From Rhynochetos jubatus (taxonomy: Eukaryota; Chordata; Aves; Eurypygiformes; Rhynochetidae): DNA of 64,000 nt. Positions 48,795 through 61,200 of the stretch are shown here, piece by piece (positions within the stretch are counted from its first letter, which is position 1; each line of letters opens with the position of its first letter). The notes beneath the pieces are model-generated. The model ran no database searches. It had not been told where the DNA came from and worked only from the letters and a program-made list of their open reading frames with translations. The position numbers were made by a program, and so were the translations under genes. The DNA lies in contig CM050690.1 in assembly GCA_027574665.1 (NCBI GenBank), positions 73,079,433-73,143,432 on the forward strand, read 5' to 3'.

Positions 48795-51700
48795 ATGGCC
48801 CAGAGCGTGGTTTATGCTGACCTGAGGTTTGCCAAGGTGATGGGTGGCCGGAGCATGGCCAGCCAGGCGCTGGAGGCAGGTGAGCACCCGCGGGACACCA
48901 CACGCTACATCCGCCATGCCCAGCCCCATGGACTCAGCTGCTCCTCACTGATCTTCCTCCAACAGCCCTCGGTATGGACGAGGCAGAGAGCCCCTATGAG
49001 AACATGCAGCCAGCGCCGGCAGGGCAGGATGGGGACGGGCCCCAGCCCAGCCCAGGTGAGTGCCCAGATGGAGCCCAGGGGATGCGGGGATGTCCTGGCA
49101 TGGCTAGTGGGTGGTGTTTCAGGGTGCTCCCGCTCCCGCCCTTGAAAAGGAAGCACCCACACCATGCCACCTGTGCCATCACGCTGCCACTCAGCTGCCT
49201 GCAGATCTGGGGGCTGCCAGGGGTTTCCCAGCTCACCAGGTGATGCTCGCGGTCGGTCATGTCTTGCAGGATGCTTGTCCCGGCGGTGGTGCATCCTTGT
49301 GGGCCTGTTGGCAACTTGCCTGCTGCTGTTTGTGGCCACTGTAGCCCTGGGAGCTTGCTGTGAGTCGATGGGGTGGGCACTGGCAGGGCTGGGGGTGCTG
49401 GGTGGCACAGGGAGAGGGAGGCAGCTGGGCTGGGGTGGGTGTCGTGAGTGAATGGGTGGGTGAACAGAGGCATGCCCACACCCTCTGCTCATGGCTGGGA
49501 GCCTCTGCCCTTTCTGCCAACGGCTGGCCTGGACCCCTCTCATGGGTGACTCCCTTACCTCCCTTCACTCCCGTTTCTCTCTGCTCCTTTCCCTTCCCTT
49601 CCAGCCTTACCCAGTTTCATGTTGCTGCGCCATCCCTGCCTGCTCCTGCACCCCTTCTGCCTCCCCACTGCCTCCCCTGACAGGTCTTGCCCATCCCTGA
49701 CCATGTACTTCCCTGCCACGTCCTTCTCTTCCATCACGGAGACTTCCCTGCCTCTCCCTGCCTACCCTCACCCCATCGAGCAGGGTGGGTGCCACATCCC
49801 CCTGCCCGGGACATCCTGTCCCTGTGCCCAGCTCACCCGGGCTGTCCCCAGACTGGCAGGTGACCCGTCGGCTGCAGGACGGCTCCCGCCAGCACGCGGC
49901 CGAGCAGAGCCGCCTGTCGCAGGAGGTGATGGATCGGGAGCAGAGCCTGGAGCAGACGCGGCTGGAGCTGGCGTGGGCCCGAGCGGAGCTGCAGCGAGTG
50001 TGGCGGGAGGGCAACAGCAGCCAGCTGGAGCTGGGCAGGCTGAACGCCGAGCTGGGGCGCGTCATGGGGGTCCTGGGGCAGACGGAGAAGGACATGCGGG
50101 AGGTGCAGGGGAGGCTCAACAGCAGCGAGAGCACCGTGGCCACCCTGCGCTCCTGCACGGCTATAGGTAGGGCGATGGTGGAGCAGGGATGGGTTGCCCC
50201 AGGGGACTGGCACACCTCCGCAGGTGCAGTGCCAAGGCACAAGCACTGGCTTTTTAGGGCACATGGTGGGGACGGGGGTGGCCCCAAGCCTGAAGCTATG
50301 CCTGCAGCAGAGGCTGAGTCTGTGATGTCTGCTGGGAAGATGAGGGGGCTGTTCCCAGCCCCCCGTCATGGGCTGGGCGAGCACCTGAGCTGTGCCCCTG
50401 CCCCCAGACTGCTGCCCTTCGGGCTGGCTGCTGTACAGGGGTAAGTGCCTCTTCATCTCGTCGGAGAAGAAGACTTGGGAGGACAGCAGAGATGAGTGTG
50501 AGAAGAAATATTCCCAGCTGCTGGTGACCAAATCCTGGAGTCGCTGGACTGTGCCGGTAGGGTGCTGAGGGAGCTGAGGGCAGGAGCTGGTGTCTCCAGC
50601 CTGGGGCTTCCCAGGGCATCACTCAGGGGGGCCCTGGCCTGCTGAAACATTGGAGTGCGCAAAGTGATCCCTGGAACTCACGTCTGGTGGCGGACATGGG
50701 GCAGAGTGGCTCTGGCACCCCTAGATGCTGCTCAAGCTGGAGTGGGCCACCTTCCCACCCCCAAGGAGCTCCAGTCCCAAGGGCACCTTGGGGAGATGGC
50801 CACCCCCTGCAAACACTGCAGCATCTAGGTTCCCTGGAAAAGCCACTAAAAGGCCATTTTCCCCCTTCCCTAGACCTTTCTGAAGAATGCAGACATCCCA
50901 TACTGGATTGGGCTGCAGAAGACCAGCTTCCCCTGGTATGACTACGGCTGGCTGGAGGAAGAGGACCCGGATGGTGACGGGGTCTCGGACGCCTGGTTCT
51001 GGGTGGATGGCTCCCTTTACGAAAGGTACTCTGTAGCACAGCCTCTTGCTGAAAATCCCTCTCCTCCAGCATGGCTTTTGGAAGCATTTAAATCCCACCA
51101 GCACCCAGTCCCAGGCATGAGCACTGGGCAACAATGGGCATCAATGCAGTTGAGGCTGAGGGGAGGTGGGCTCAGCGGTGTGATGGGATGCTTGGAGGCT
51201 GTGCAAATGGGAAGCCAAGCCTTGCCAGGGTGGACGGGGGCACATACTGGGCATGCGCAAGTAGGAGGCAGTGAGAGGGGACAAAAGAAACTGCAGGATT
51301 TATTGGGGGTCTAGACAAAGCGTTTGAGCATCACCTCAATCCCCCACGTGCCTTCCTGGTCTGCCCTTGAGGAGAGATCCAGACTTCTTGCCCGCAGAGG
51401 GTTCAGGGCTCCTCCCCACCACGTGCACCCCCCTGCCCATCTCACCACCGCTTCCTCTTGCTGTGTCTGAGAGCAGTGGGGAGGAACAGACCCGTCTGTC
51501 TGGGTACCCAGACCCTGCTCACTGCCTGTCCCTCCATCCTCAGTCCCACTGCCGGGCGCTACACCCCACTGCAACCCCACAGTCCAGGGCAGCTCCTCCG
51601 ACCATCCCTGTGGCCTCTGGGGGGACTGGGCTGGGCACTGCAGGGAGGACACATCCCTCAGCAGCGAGGCTGAGACTCAAGCAGCGGGGAGGCTCAGAGG

Positions 51701-52082
51701 AGTCGAAAGCGATGCTGACCTTTTGCAGTGGAGTTTCTCAGCCTGCCTGAGGAAGGGCAGGGATGCGTTGGCTGAGGGTTCAGCCTGCTAAATCAGTAGG
51801 GGAGGACTGGGGGATCCCCCCTGTGACTGCAGCATTCAACCCATCCCGTGGAGGAGGCAGCTGCCAGTGGCCCCGGCTACTGTGGAAGGGGGTGCTGGCA
51901 GGGTGATGGCAGTCCCCTGTTGTGTCATTTCCTCCCCCAGGCCATGGCAGTCAAAGTCGAACGGCTCCTGTGCCATAATAAGCCGTGGGAACATCAAGCC
52001 TGCCCAGTGTGCCAGCCCCGATGACCTGCAGCTCTGGATCTGCGAGAAGGCAGCCGGGCCGAGCTCCCCTTTCATTATCTGA
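48795..52082 (+). CDS. CD72: CD72, copy 3 with full-length lectin domain
   Basis: Seven exons: 48795-48879, 48966-49055, 49270-49359, 49852-50166, 50408-50556, 50874-51025, 51941-52082. They give 340 residues. The tail has ITIM VVYADLRF (residues 5-12) and a second motif SPYENM, which is a YxN/YxxM type rather than a strict ITIM. The helix VGLLATCLLLFVATVALGA precedes a coiled-coil stalk almost identical to copies 1 and 2. The lectin domain is complete: CCPSGWLLYRGKCLFIS, IPYWIGLQKTSF, DAWFWVDGS, then SCAI, QCAS and LWICEKA with paired Cys. The acidic loop EEEDPDGDGVSD is unusual and looks able to bind a cation. The tail-to-tail arrangement with TESK1 is as in human, so this is the best candidate for the orthologue of mammalian CD72. 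Intron 3 has only about two minisatellite units. Confidence 0.92.
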
Positions 52083-53640
52083 TGGCCGCTGACCCCCACC
52101 CTGCTGCGGTGAGTGAGCCCACACCAGGCTCCGCTGAGCCCCTGGGGGCGCAGGGCCCATGGGGTGTGCGAGGGGGAAAGCGGGGAGCCTGGGCATCTGC
52201 GTGGGGTGTGTTGACCCCCTTCCCTTGAAAAGGGAAAGAGATGCAGCACCCCTCCTGTGCTGGATGGAGCCTGCCTTCATCCCTTTGCTGCCATGGGAGG
52301 CCCTCGTCTGCGGTAGCTCAAGCAACAACCTCCCCCAAGATGTGGGGCAGCAAAGGGGCAAATCCCTTTGCCAGCTGCCTTCCAAGCCCTGACGTATGTG
52401 GGGTGAGGCCGGGCAGCACCTCATCCTCACCCTCTGCCTTCCCTTACAGCACCTGCACCCCACACTGCCTCCGCTTCATCCCTGCTGCACCCCTGCCCAA
52501 GATGTCCCACCCGTGCAAGCAGCCCCCTGCCCTCTGACAGCCCATGGGCTGCCCAGGTCCTTCCCGGCGATGCCCAGCGATGCTCCAGCACCACACAGGC
52601 AGGGGAAGACGGCAGCGTTGGCCGTTCCCCCTCCTCCCAGCTGATGTGCTCCAGCAGAGCTGTACGGCCCCACGGCCCAGCCCCACACCTGCACAGGGTA
52701 CGCCGGGGCTGGCGCACGATGGGGCGCTCGTACCCGGCTGCAGCACGGAGCAAGCCCTGATTAACACCTCCAGCGAGCTGCAGCGCCAGGCTGCGAGGAT
52801 GCAGAAACAGGGGACAGCGCAGCCCCACACGCGGCCAGGACCTCTCCCCACAGCTTGGACTTTCCGTCTGGATCCATCCCAGGAGCAGCTTGGCCACGGC
52901 TTTCAGGCAAACAGCGAGGAATACCCTCGGCAAAGCCTCCGCGCCCCAGGAGGGAAGCTGCACCCGAACGGCCCAGCGTTTGGGGTTTGGTTTTGGCTAA
53001 TTACAAAGCAGAGCCAGGATCTTTAGGGTTGTACGATGTGATGGCGCCTTTCAAAGCAAAAGCAATTCCGGCGCTTTGCAGCGGACTGATGCTTCGCAAG
53101 ACAAGTCATCGGGGCTTTAAATAGTTACCGCACACACGCACGTGCGAAGATTAAGCAAAATAGCCCTGATGTAACACGGCAGCCGGGCCAGAGCAGAGGA
53201 AGTCATGTTCAACCAGGTGAAGATGCTCTCCTTTCATTATGGGGTCGCATGTGCCATATATAGTTGATTAATCGCGGTGTGAATTAGCTTGCTTAAAGAG
53301 CAAAAGGGTGTGAAAAGCAGGCTTTTTGGAGGTGGCACATGTGTGACACGTCCGCTGGCTGAACCCACTTTGTAGCAATAAAGACACACAGCTTGTCTGC
53401 TCTTTGCTTTCTTGTGTACCACCACACACACGGGCTCAAGAACCTAAATAATAAACGGGAATTTGACCGAAGTCATTTCAGCCGAGATGGCCACCTCGGG
53501 GGCACTGAGATCATGGGCTGAGCCAGGCTGGCTTGTGGTCCCCAAGGGGATGCCCGGAACCCTCTTTGGGAGCCGGGCTCCCCTCCGTGTGTGACGTGCA
53601 TCCTAGAGACAGAAACAGCAGCCCAAGTTGCTCGGACATT
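52083..53640. other. Gap between CD72 and TESK1 with AT-rich island
   Basis: 3' flank of copy 3. Two possible plus-strand AATAAA signals lie at 53377-53382 and 53450-53455. An AT-richer block at about 52975-53320 contains GGCTAATTACAAAGC and GTTGATTAATCGCGGTGTGA, and resembles a conserved non-coding element. SIT1, RMRP and CCDC107, which lie beside CD72 in human, were looked for and not recognised. Confidence 0.4.
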
Positions 53641-53645
53641 CAGTT

Positions 53646-53651
53646 TTTATT
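53646..53651 (-). terminator. TESK1 polyadenylation signal (AATAAA)
   Basis: The minus strand reads CAATAAAAACTG about 865 bases beyond the TESK1 stop codon, in an AT-rich patch. It lies about 200-270 bases from the candidate poly(A) signals of CD72 on the other strand, so the two 3' ends are close. Confidence 0.7.
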
Positions 53652-54514
53652 GAACACTTTAAATAAGCTGGGTATATATTACTAGCAATTATTATTATTA
53701 ATAATAAAAAACACAAGAGTTCTGCATTCACCAGTGCATTGTGCAGGAGGGAGGAAAGCCGGCTCCCACCCTTGCGAGGGGCTGAGCAGCCTGGTCGTGC
53801 TGCCCACAGGCCCCTTCTCCCCAGTGCCAGGATGCCACTCCGGCCCCTCTGCCAGCACCCCACGTGCTGGGGGGGTTACAGGGTGCTGCGCCGGCTCAGC
53901 ACCCAGCCCTCAGAATTGGGCAGGGGCAACCCTAGCACTGGCAATCCCCATTGTGTACTGCCCCACGGGCATCGCCTCTCACCCCGGCCCCCTGTGCGCC
54001 TCTCCCCACGCTTGAGAGGAAGAACAGGGACACCACTCAGCCCCACAGGGTCCCCAAAACACAAACATACACACATTGACCCCTCCGCCCCCAACTCCGC
54101 TCACCTCCCTGGCATGGGGGCAGTGGGTTCCCGCTTCTCCTGGGAGAGCAGTCTCATTGCACATCCCCCTGCGAGAGATCGCAGAGGGGTGAGCCCTTGA
54201 GGAAGGGGGGGGTCCTGCATCGAGGGTTTGAGCCCTGTGGGGTCCAGCCCTGTCACCCGGGGCAGTGCTGCAGTGTGCTTGGGGCAGGGGTGTTATTGCA
54301 CTTCAGTCCCCAACAGGGACCCAGCCCGTCCCCGGGGCTCCCCGCAGACTCCCCGAGGCTGACCCCGGTGGGATGGGTGCCAAGTGCCCGGCCAGCGCAT
54401 TGGCGGCCACAGCACGGGGCACCGTGGCCACCGGCAGCCACCAACTACGGAGTGAGCGAGGACAGTCCGCAGGGACGTGCTGGACGCAGCCCCGCGCCCC
54501 AGGGATCCCCGGCA

Positions 54515-57500
54515 CTAGGATTGTGCCTCCGGCAGCTTCAGGCTGGGCTCTGACAGCGCCGGCCCCGGGGCTTTTTGGTGGCGTCCACGGTCGTGGCAGA
54601 GGAGGCTCTTGGCCTCGCAGTTGAGGTTCTGGTAGCGAGGTGGGCTGGGTGCTGGCCGGTGGCAGATGGAGGCGGAACTGAAGCTGAAGGGAGCCAGGCA
54701 GCAGCCGGGGCAGGGCAGCACCTCATCCTGCTCCAGCATGGCTCCAGAGCCGTGCCCGGGCAGCATGGCCGCACGCTCCGTCTGCTCCAGCGCCGCCGCG
54801 CAGGAGATGCTATGCTCGGAGAAGCCGTGCTCCAGCCCACTGCCCCAAGGAAGGGGTTTGCTGACCACCACGTGGTTGTTGTTGAAGAGGAGCCTGTTGG
54901 GGGCTGGCGACTCTGGCTGCCAGGGCTGGGCACCGGAGGATGCCGTGCGGATGAAGTTGCTGTTGGGGGGCTGTGGGGGGGGCGGCAGCTGCGGCGGCTC
55001 GCGGCCGCTGGGGCCACAGTCCATCCGCTCCTCCGCCCCGAGGCTTTGAGGGGAGGCTCGTCCCCAAGCCGGGAGCGGAAGGAGGGCTGGAGGCTGTAGG
55101 TCGACGACAGGATGGGGGTACCCCAGGTCCGGTGCCAGGCCCCCCCGGCGAGGCAAGTCGAAGGAGGCAGGCAGCGAGTGGCACTTGCGGGGGGTGGCGG
55201 TGGGGTCCGAGAAGTCACACTGTACCTCCACGGCAGGCTCGGGCGTCACCGGGGTGCTGAGCTGGAGCGAGTCCGGAGGCGGCAGGTCGAAGGTGAGAGA
55301 GATGACCGACTTGCTTGGCATGTCAAAGAGCTTGATCTTCCCGCCCTTCAGGTCCTCGCGCTGGGAGAATGGGTTGACGTGGGGCGACTTCTCCTTGGTC
55401 CTGGCTCCGCCGTAGGGCTCCGGCGACCGCAGCAGGGCAGGCGATTTGGGGGGGAACATGTCGGACTGGCTGCGGGACAGGCGCTGGTCTGGCTGCAGGT
55501 GCTGGGTCCCCAGCTCGCGCAGGGGCGACTGCTCAGCGTGGCCGGTTTCCTTCACAGCGACCCCTGGGCACGGGCACAGGAACGGGTCAGTAGCCGCCAG
55601 CGGCTGCCGGTGCAAGGGTGCCATGGGGTGCCAGGCACCCCACAACCCAGGGGTACATCCCAAGGCAGGGAGAAAACAGCGACCAACCCCATCCTGCAAA
55701 CCTCATGCAACCCTTCTCCACTTCCCCTGTGGCTGCGGGGATCGGATGGGACACCCCCGCCCCCCACTCCTCATATCCCCGGGGCCCCCATGTACTGTTG
55801 AGGGTGGTCGCTGTGCCAGGAGTGGGCAGGCTCTCCCCAGTGCCGAAGAGGGTGGTCCCGGTGCCCTCCATGCCCGGCTGGTGCTGCAGGATGCCCTCCA
55901 GGCACTGCGTGATTTCCAGGAATGAGGGACGGGAGGTGGGCTCCATCTGCAGACAGGAGGGGTAACTGGTGAGCTCTCCACCCACCCCCAGCACCCCAAG
56001 GAGCCCTGCCCAGCAAAGGCAGCTCCCCGCACCCCCCGCCCTGTGCAGGCAGGGTGCCCGCCCCGGCTGCAATGGGAGGCTCACACTGCAGCAGTGGAAA
56101 GCGAGCTGGAGGAAGGCTGACGGGCAGTCGATTTCCACCATGGTGCGGAAAGTGGTGATGTCCAGGCCAAAATCCTGTGCCAGGGAAAGGAAGAAGGGTA
56201 AGGTCGGGTCCCTTGGGGCACTGCATGGACCAGGGGACTCAGAGAGGCCTGGGCTCCCCTCTCCGCACTGACTGTGTGCCACGCAGGGCTATGGACCTGG
56301 CAGCACCCCACCTGGGGCATGGCAAGGGGGGACCCAGGTGTCATCCCAAGTTGGGGCAAGGCTGGGGGATGCTGGAACACAAGATCCTTCTTGCTCTGTT
56401 CCTGAATCCAACCATCCCCTTCTCCCACCCAGGCTGACTCTGGGCTCTGAGGACAGGTGATCAGCAGAGAGCATCCCTCCTGGTGCAGGAGGCAGTGGGA
56501 CACCGCATCCCTGCCCCGAGATGTGGGGCAGCTCCCGCACACGGGGCTCTGTCCAGCACAGGGGGATGGTGCCCCCTCATTCAGTGAAGTGGTCCCAGCC
56601 ACGCTGCCGCTGCCCACCACCCTCCCCCTCCCTGCCCCTGCGAGTCACCTCAGTGCGGGGCAGGTAGTCGGGGTCAGCAGGGACGCGAGCGATGGTCTCG
56701 CACAGGATGATGCCGTACGCGAACACATCGGCCTGCAAAGAGCGGGGAGTCACTGAGGGTGCACGCAGCCCCGAGGCGACGTGCCCTTCTGTGCACCCAC
56801 AGCCACCCTCCTCCCCATGGAGCTGCAGCAGGGACCCTGCCAGCTCGCCCCCCAAGGGATGCTCAGCTCCTCCCCAGGGCCGCAAATCCTGCAAGCCCCA
56901 CGCGGCGCAAGCTTAGCTAACGCCCCACGTGCGGCAGCCACGGAGCCTCACCTTCTCGTTGTAGATCTCCCCTCGCAGCACCTCGGGCGCCATCCAGTAC
57001 GGGGAGCCCACCACGGCTAGCGGCTCCTTCTCGCTGCCCTCACTGGGGGACATGACAGGACGTCAGGGGCTGCCCGCAGTCCCCTGCCCCTTTCCTACCT
57101 CCCATCCTCCCACAGGGACAGCCCAAATCACCATCTCCATCTCCCTTGCAGGGCTGACCCTCCTCCATGCACCCCAAAAACCCATGTCTCCCCACCCACA
57201 CCATTCCCTTCCTCCCCTCCTAGCCAGACCCAAATGTGTCCATCTGCCCCGTAAGTTCCCTCCACCAGGGACCTTCCTGCCCTTCTAGCTGCACCCCAAA
57301 CGTCCCCAGCTCCTGCTCCAAGTGGGCTGGAAATCCCCCACTCCAAGGGTTCCCACGCACCTGTACGTGGGGATCTTCTCCGCCAAGCCAAAGTCACCCA
57401 CTACAGCTGTGTAGCCATCGGCCTCGCAGCGCACCAGGCAGTTCTGGGGGGACAGGAGGACCCGTCACACCGACCGCACCGGCCACTGCTCCCCAGATGC

Positions 57501-58244
57501 CCCGGCACAGCGCAGCCTCCTGCTCCCCCGCTGGCCATACCTGGGGCGTGGGACAAGGAGGGCAATGGGATGCCTTGGAGCATCCCGTACCTTGGAGGTG
57601 AGGTCACGGTGGAAGATGCCCTTGGAGTGCAGGTAGCGTAGCCCACGTGCGATGTCGAGGGCCAGCTTGACACGCATGGACCAGGAGAGGGGTACTGGGC
57701 TGTCCAGCAGCTGCTCCAGGTTCCCACCGTTGATGTACTGATGGGAAGAGCCGGGCCCTCACGTTGCAGCACTCCCCCTCCCTCCCGCAGTGTTGGATAC
57801 CCACCTCCCATCCCAATGCATCCTCCAGCCACTCCATGCTACAGCCCCCCCACATGTGCTGTGGGCCAAAAGTGTCCCCACAGCCACCGCCGTCCCCTCC
57901 CCAGACCCACAGGAACCCCGAGACGCTCTCACCTCCGTCAGCGCATGCAGCTGTCCCTGGTGCACGCACACCCCCATGAACCTGCGAGACAGAGGGGACC
58001 CGAGGGTGACCATGGAGGGGACCACTACAGGAGCTCACCCAGAGCCAGAGGTAGCTCCAAAATCCCCTCCAGGCTAGGGAAAAGGGGGGCAATGGGGCCG
58101 GCAGCGGTGGAGCGGGTCCTACCTGAGGATGTTGGGGTGTGAGAGCCGGTTCATCAGCTGCACCTCCCGCAGCATGTTGCCCCGGTTGCTGGTCAGCTTG
58201 TTCATCTTCAGCACCATGATCTGCCCTGACTGGCGGTGCCGCAC
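54515..58244 (-). CDS. TESK1: TESK1, testis-associated dual-specificity kinase (5' end missing)
   Basis: Nine exons on the minus strand: 58244-58123, 57981-57933, 57737-57591, 57443-57361, 57042-56952, 56732-56649, 56174-56085, 55946-55796, 55563-54515. They encode 621 residues to the stop. The first visible residues [16 protein letters not shown] include the ATP-binding Lys. Then come [17 protein letters not shown], the catalytic loop HRDLTSKNC (the TESK/LIMK form), [11 protein letters not shown], and the activation/APE segment [11 protein letters not shown]. The long Pro/Ser-rich tail has family blocks [27 protein letters not shown] and [15 protein letters not shown]1 phosphorylates cofilin and controls actin and spreading. 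The missing piece is the N-terminus with the glycine-rich loop; it was not found up to base 64000. Confidence 0.95.
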
Positions 58245-61200
58245 CTGGAGGGGGATGCAAGGGTGGCTGAGCCCCACGAGTCTCTGCAGCTGCCCCCCAG
58301 ACACCTGCCTGCACCTGGCACCCACCCCAACACTACAGACAGGAGCTGAGCACCCCCCACACACTAGGCACTGGGCACCCCAGAGACTTGTAAGGCTTTA
58401 GGGGTGGGGGTCTCCCAGCACAGCAGCATCCCAAGAGCCTCCAGTGCTGATGGTGCACATCCCCATACCCCCCGGGGCACCTCATTTCTTGTGCATCCCC
58501 ACCCCCATGCAGCCCTCCCGGAAAGGCTACAGCAGCTCCTGTGAGCAAGGACAGGCAGGTGCAGGATTGGGGCGCACCAGGGAGAGCTTTTTCGGGTCCG
58601 TACCACCCAGACAGACCCCACCAGATGACAGAGGGGGCACACTGCCCCCAGAACAGCCCTGGGAGTGGCTGACACTGGCCCGGTGCATGACCCCTGTGGG
58701 GCACGGCACTTGGACGAGGCTGTATATTTAGCTGGTTCCAGGCTGACACTGTCATGCGAGCTGGGGGCCTGGCCCCCCGCCAGGAACAGCAGCTGGGAGC
58801 GCGGCCAAGCACAGACACCCCCGTCCTTCTGCAGCCCCTCGGCGTGCGTGGGGCGAGAGACGAGCACGGCATCCCCTGCCTCAGCACTGTGCCGGGGTGG
58901 CTGAATCGGTGTTGGGGGGTCCCTTCTGGTGATGGGGGTGGGATGGGACCCCCGCGGGAGCAGCTGCCAGTGGACGGGACACCCCGACGGAACCCAGCTG
59001 CCCCCCAGCACACACCAAGGCGCAGGCATTCCTCGGCGCTGCCGTCAGCTCCCCGCTCTTCTCCTTTTTAGTCGATGCTGGTTGAGGCTGCTGTGCTGGT
59101 GCCAGCCCCTGGTCCGTCCTGCATCCCCCCACCCCAGGAATCACCTCCTCAAGCAAAACACGGCAGGGCTGGCTGGGGGCAGGGTGTCTGGTACTCCCCA
59201 TTCTGCTCGCAGCTCAGCCCCTGTTCCTGTCACAGCTGGGGGAGGCTGTTATCCTGGGCCCTCCGGGGCTCCATTCCCACCCCACAGCTGGCATTGCTAT
59301 GGGAAGCAGCTGTCCTGACGTGCATGCTGAGATGGGGACCCATCCATTATCCAATACCCAGGGGATGAGCAGCAGCTCCCCACCAGTAAAGGGCCTGGGG
59401 GAAGAAATTAGTGCTTTATAAGCATCCCTCTGCTTGTCTGGGTGCACAACACCCAACCCCAGGCAGAAGGGGAGAGGCAATAGCCACCCCCAGCTCGTTA
59501 GCTCATGAAGGAGCTCTGATTAATTCAGCAGCCGCCCGCCATAGGCACCCTGCGTCACCTCCAGCCAGCCAGGACCCCTACCCGAGGGCTGGGGCCGCAT
59601 GGCAACGGAGATCAGGATGGTCCCTGGATAAGCGAGGAGGCGACACCCCAGACAACTTCCAACCCAGCCCCACACCATGAACACTGGACAAAATGCCTGG
59701 GATCGTCCCAAGGCGACGGTGCAGTCGCTGCTGTGGGGAGCACGGCTCCTCCAGCCCCATGGGCACCCAGGGCACTTCATCTAATGGCACTCCAGGCCCT
59801 CCTCATGCCCACCTCCCCCCATCACCGCCCCGCAGCACCTGGCACTGCTGCCAGCCCCATCATCCCTGCTTTCCCCCTGCCCATCCGGATGCGTGGGGCA
59901 GCGGGAGGCAGCACCAGTCACAGAGTTGGGACTCCCAGCCTGGCTTCGGTAGCTGTGCCAGCTTTAAGAAGGGGATCTGACTAGCCAAAGCAGGGTGGGA
60001 AGGGTGTCTCTTGGCCCCTCCAGCACCATATAAAGCCAGGGACCAAGGAGACAGAACCCAGACGAAGCCAGCGGGACCCCCCAGCCCTGCCAAGTCCCTG
60101 GCGCTGGATGCTGCTCCACAAAGCCCAGCATTCCCAAGTCAGCTCGCCGGCGGCTGCGCTGCCTTCCCTTCCCACGCCGCGTGGGGCTGGCAGGACTAGC
60201 TTGGTCGGTTTGGCTGGCACCGGCAGCTGCCAGGCGCCAGGACCCGGCTCGACAGTGCAGGCAGGTTCAGTCCCGCCAGGATGGCTGCAGGCAGCGAGGC
60301 TCCAGCACCACGCACCCAGGATGGGAACGCCGGGCGGCACGCACAGTGCTGGCACTCAGTGGCCATGCACCTTGGGGCTCGCCGGGTCTCAGCCAGCAGC
60401 AGCAGCCCTGTGAACAGCCCCTGGTGGGCACCAGCTCACGCCCAGACAGCTGTGACGTGCCCGTGGCTTAATTCCTCGTTAATCAGCCTCCTGTTATTGC
60501 AATAAGCTGGGTCAGGTCTCCGCGCAGCCGTACGGTGTCAAATGCCTTAATCCAATAGGGGAGGCAACCTGGGGGAGGAGAGGTGTGCTGAAAGCCCCTT
60601 CCATGGGAGAAATCCCAGGATACCCTGGCCAGCACAGCTCTGACCCAGCTGGACTCCGTCGCCAGGGGCAGAGAGGGCTGCAGGGACTTCCAGGAGAGCT
60701 CCAGCCCCAGCACACAGAGCATGACCTTGCTGAGGGCATCCAGCACCCAGATATCCATCCTGCCATCTCCCCCGCACGCTCTGTGGGTCGAGGCCAGCCC
60801 GTGCCTGGGCTGGCATGGAAGGGGTTATGCTCGCTTGGGCTTCCCACGGCCTCCCACTCCGCTGGCCAGTTTACCCAGTCTGGCTGGGGGTTATCACCAG
60901 CCCAGCGCCCCATCCACCCTTGGGAAGCGGGTGTAGCACAGGAGGGAGCAAGCCACGACCCCGGGTGGGATGCAGTCCCGTGCGAAGGGGGTTTCCTTCG
61001 CTGCTGCCGTCCAGGGAAGGCAACAGGCAGCTGAGGCTCCCTGGGCAGGACGGCGTTCCCCATCGCCTCTCCACGCTCTGGCATGGTGCCCAGGAATCCC
61101 AGCGCATTCCCCGGAGCTGAGCTCAGCCGGGCAGCCGTGCTGGGGTGTCAGGGAGTGGGGGGAGGACAAGCCATCAGCCCCCACTCAGGAACCAGGCAAG

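Noticed and set aside
52083..54514. SIT1, RMRP RNA or CCDC107, which neighbour CD72 in human
   Set aside because: No open frame with SIT1-type tyrosine motifs was seen, and the RMRP core GAAAGTCCCC was not found.
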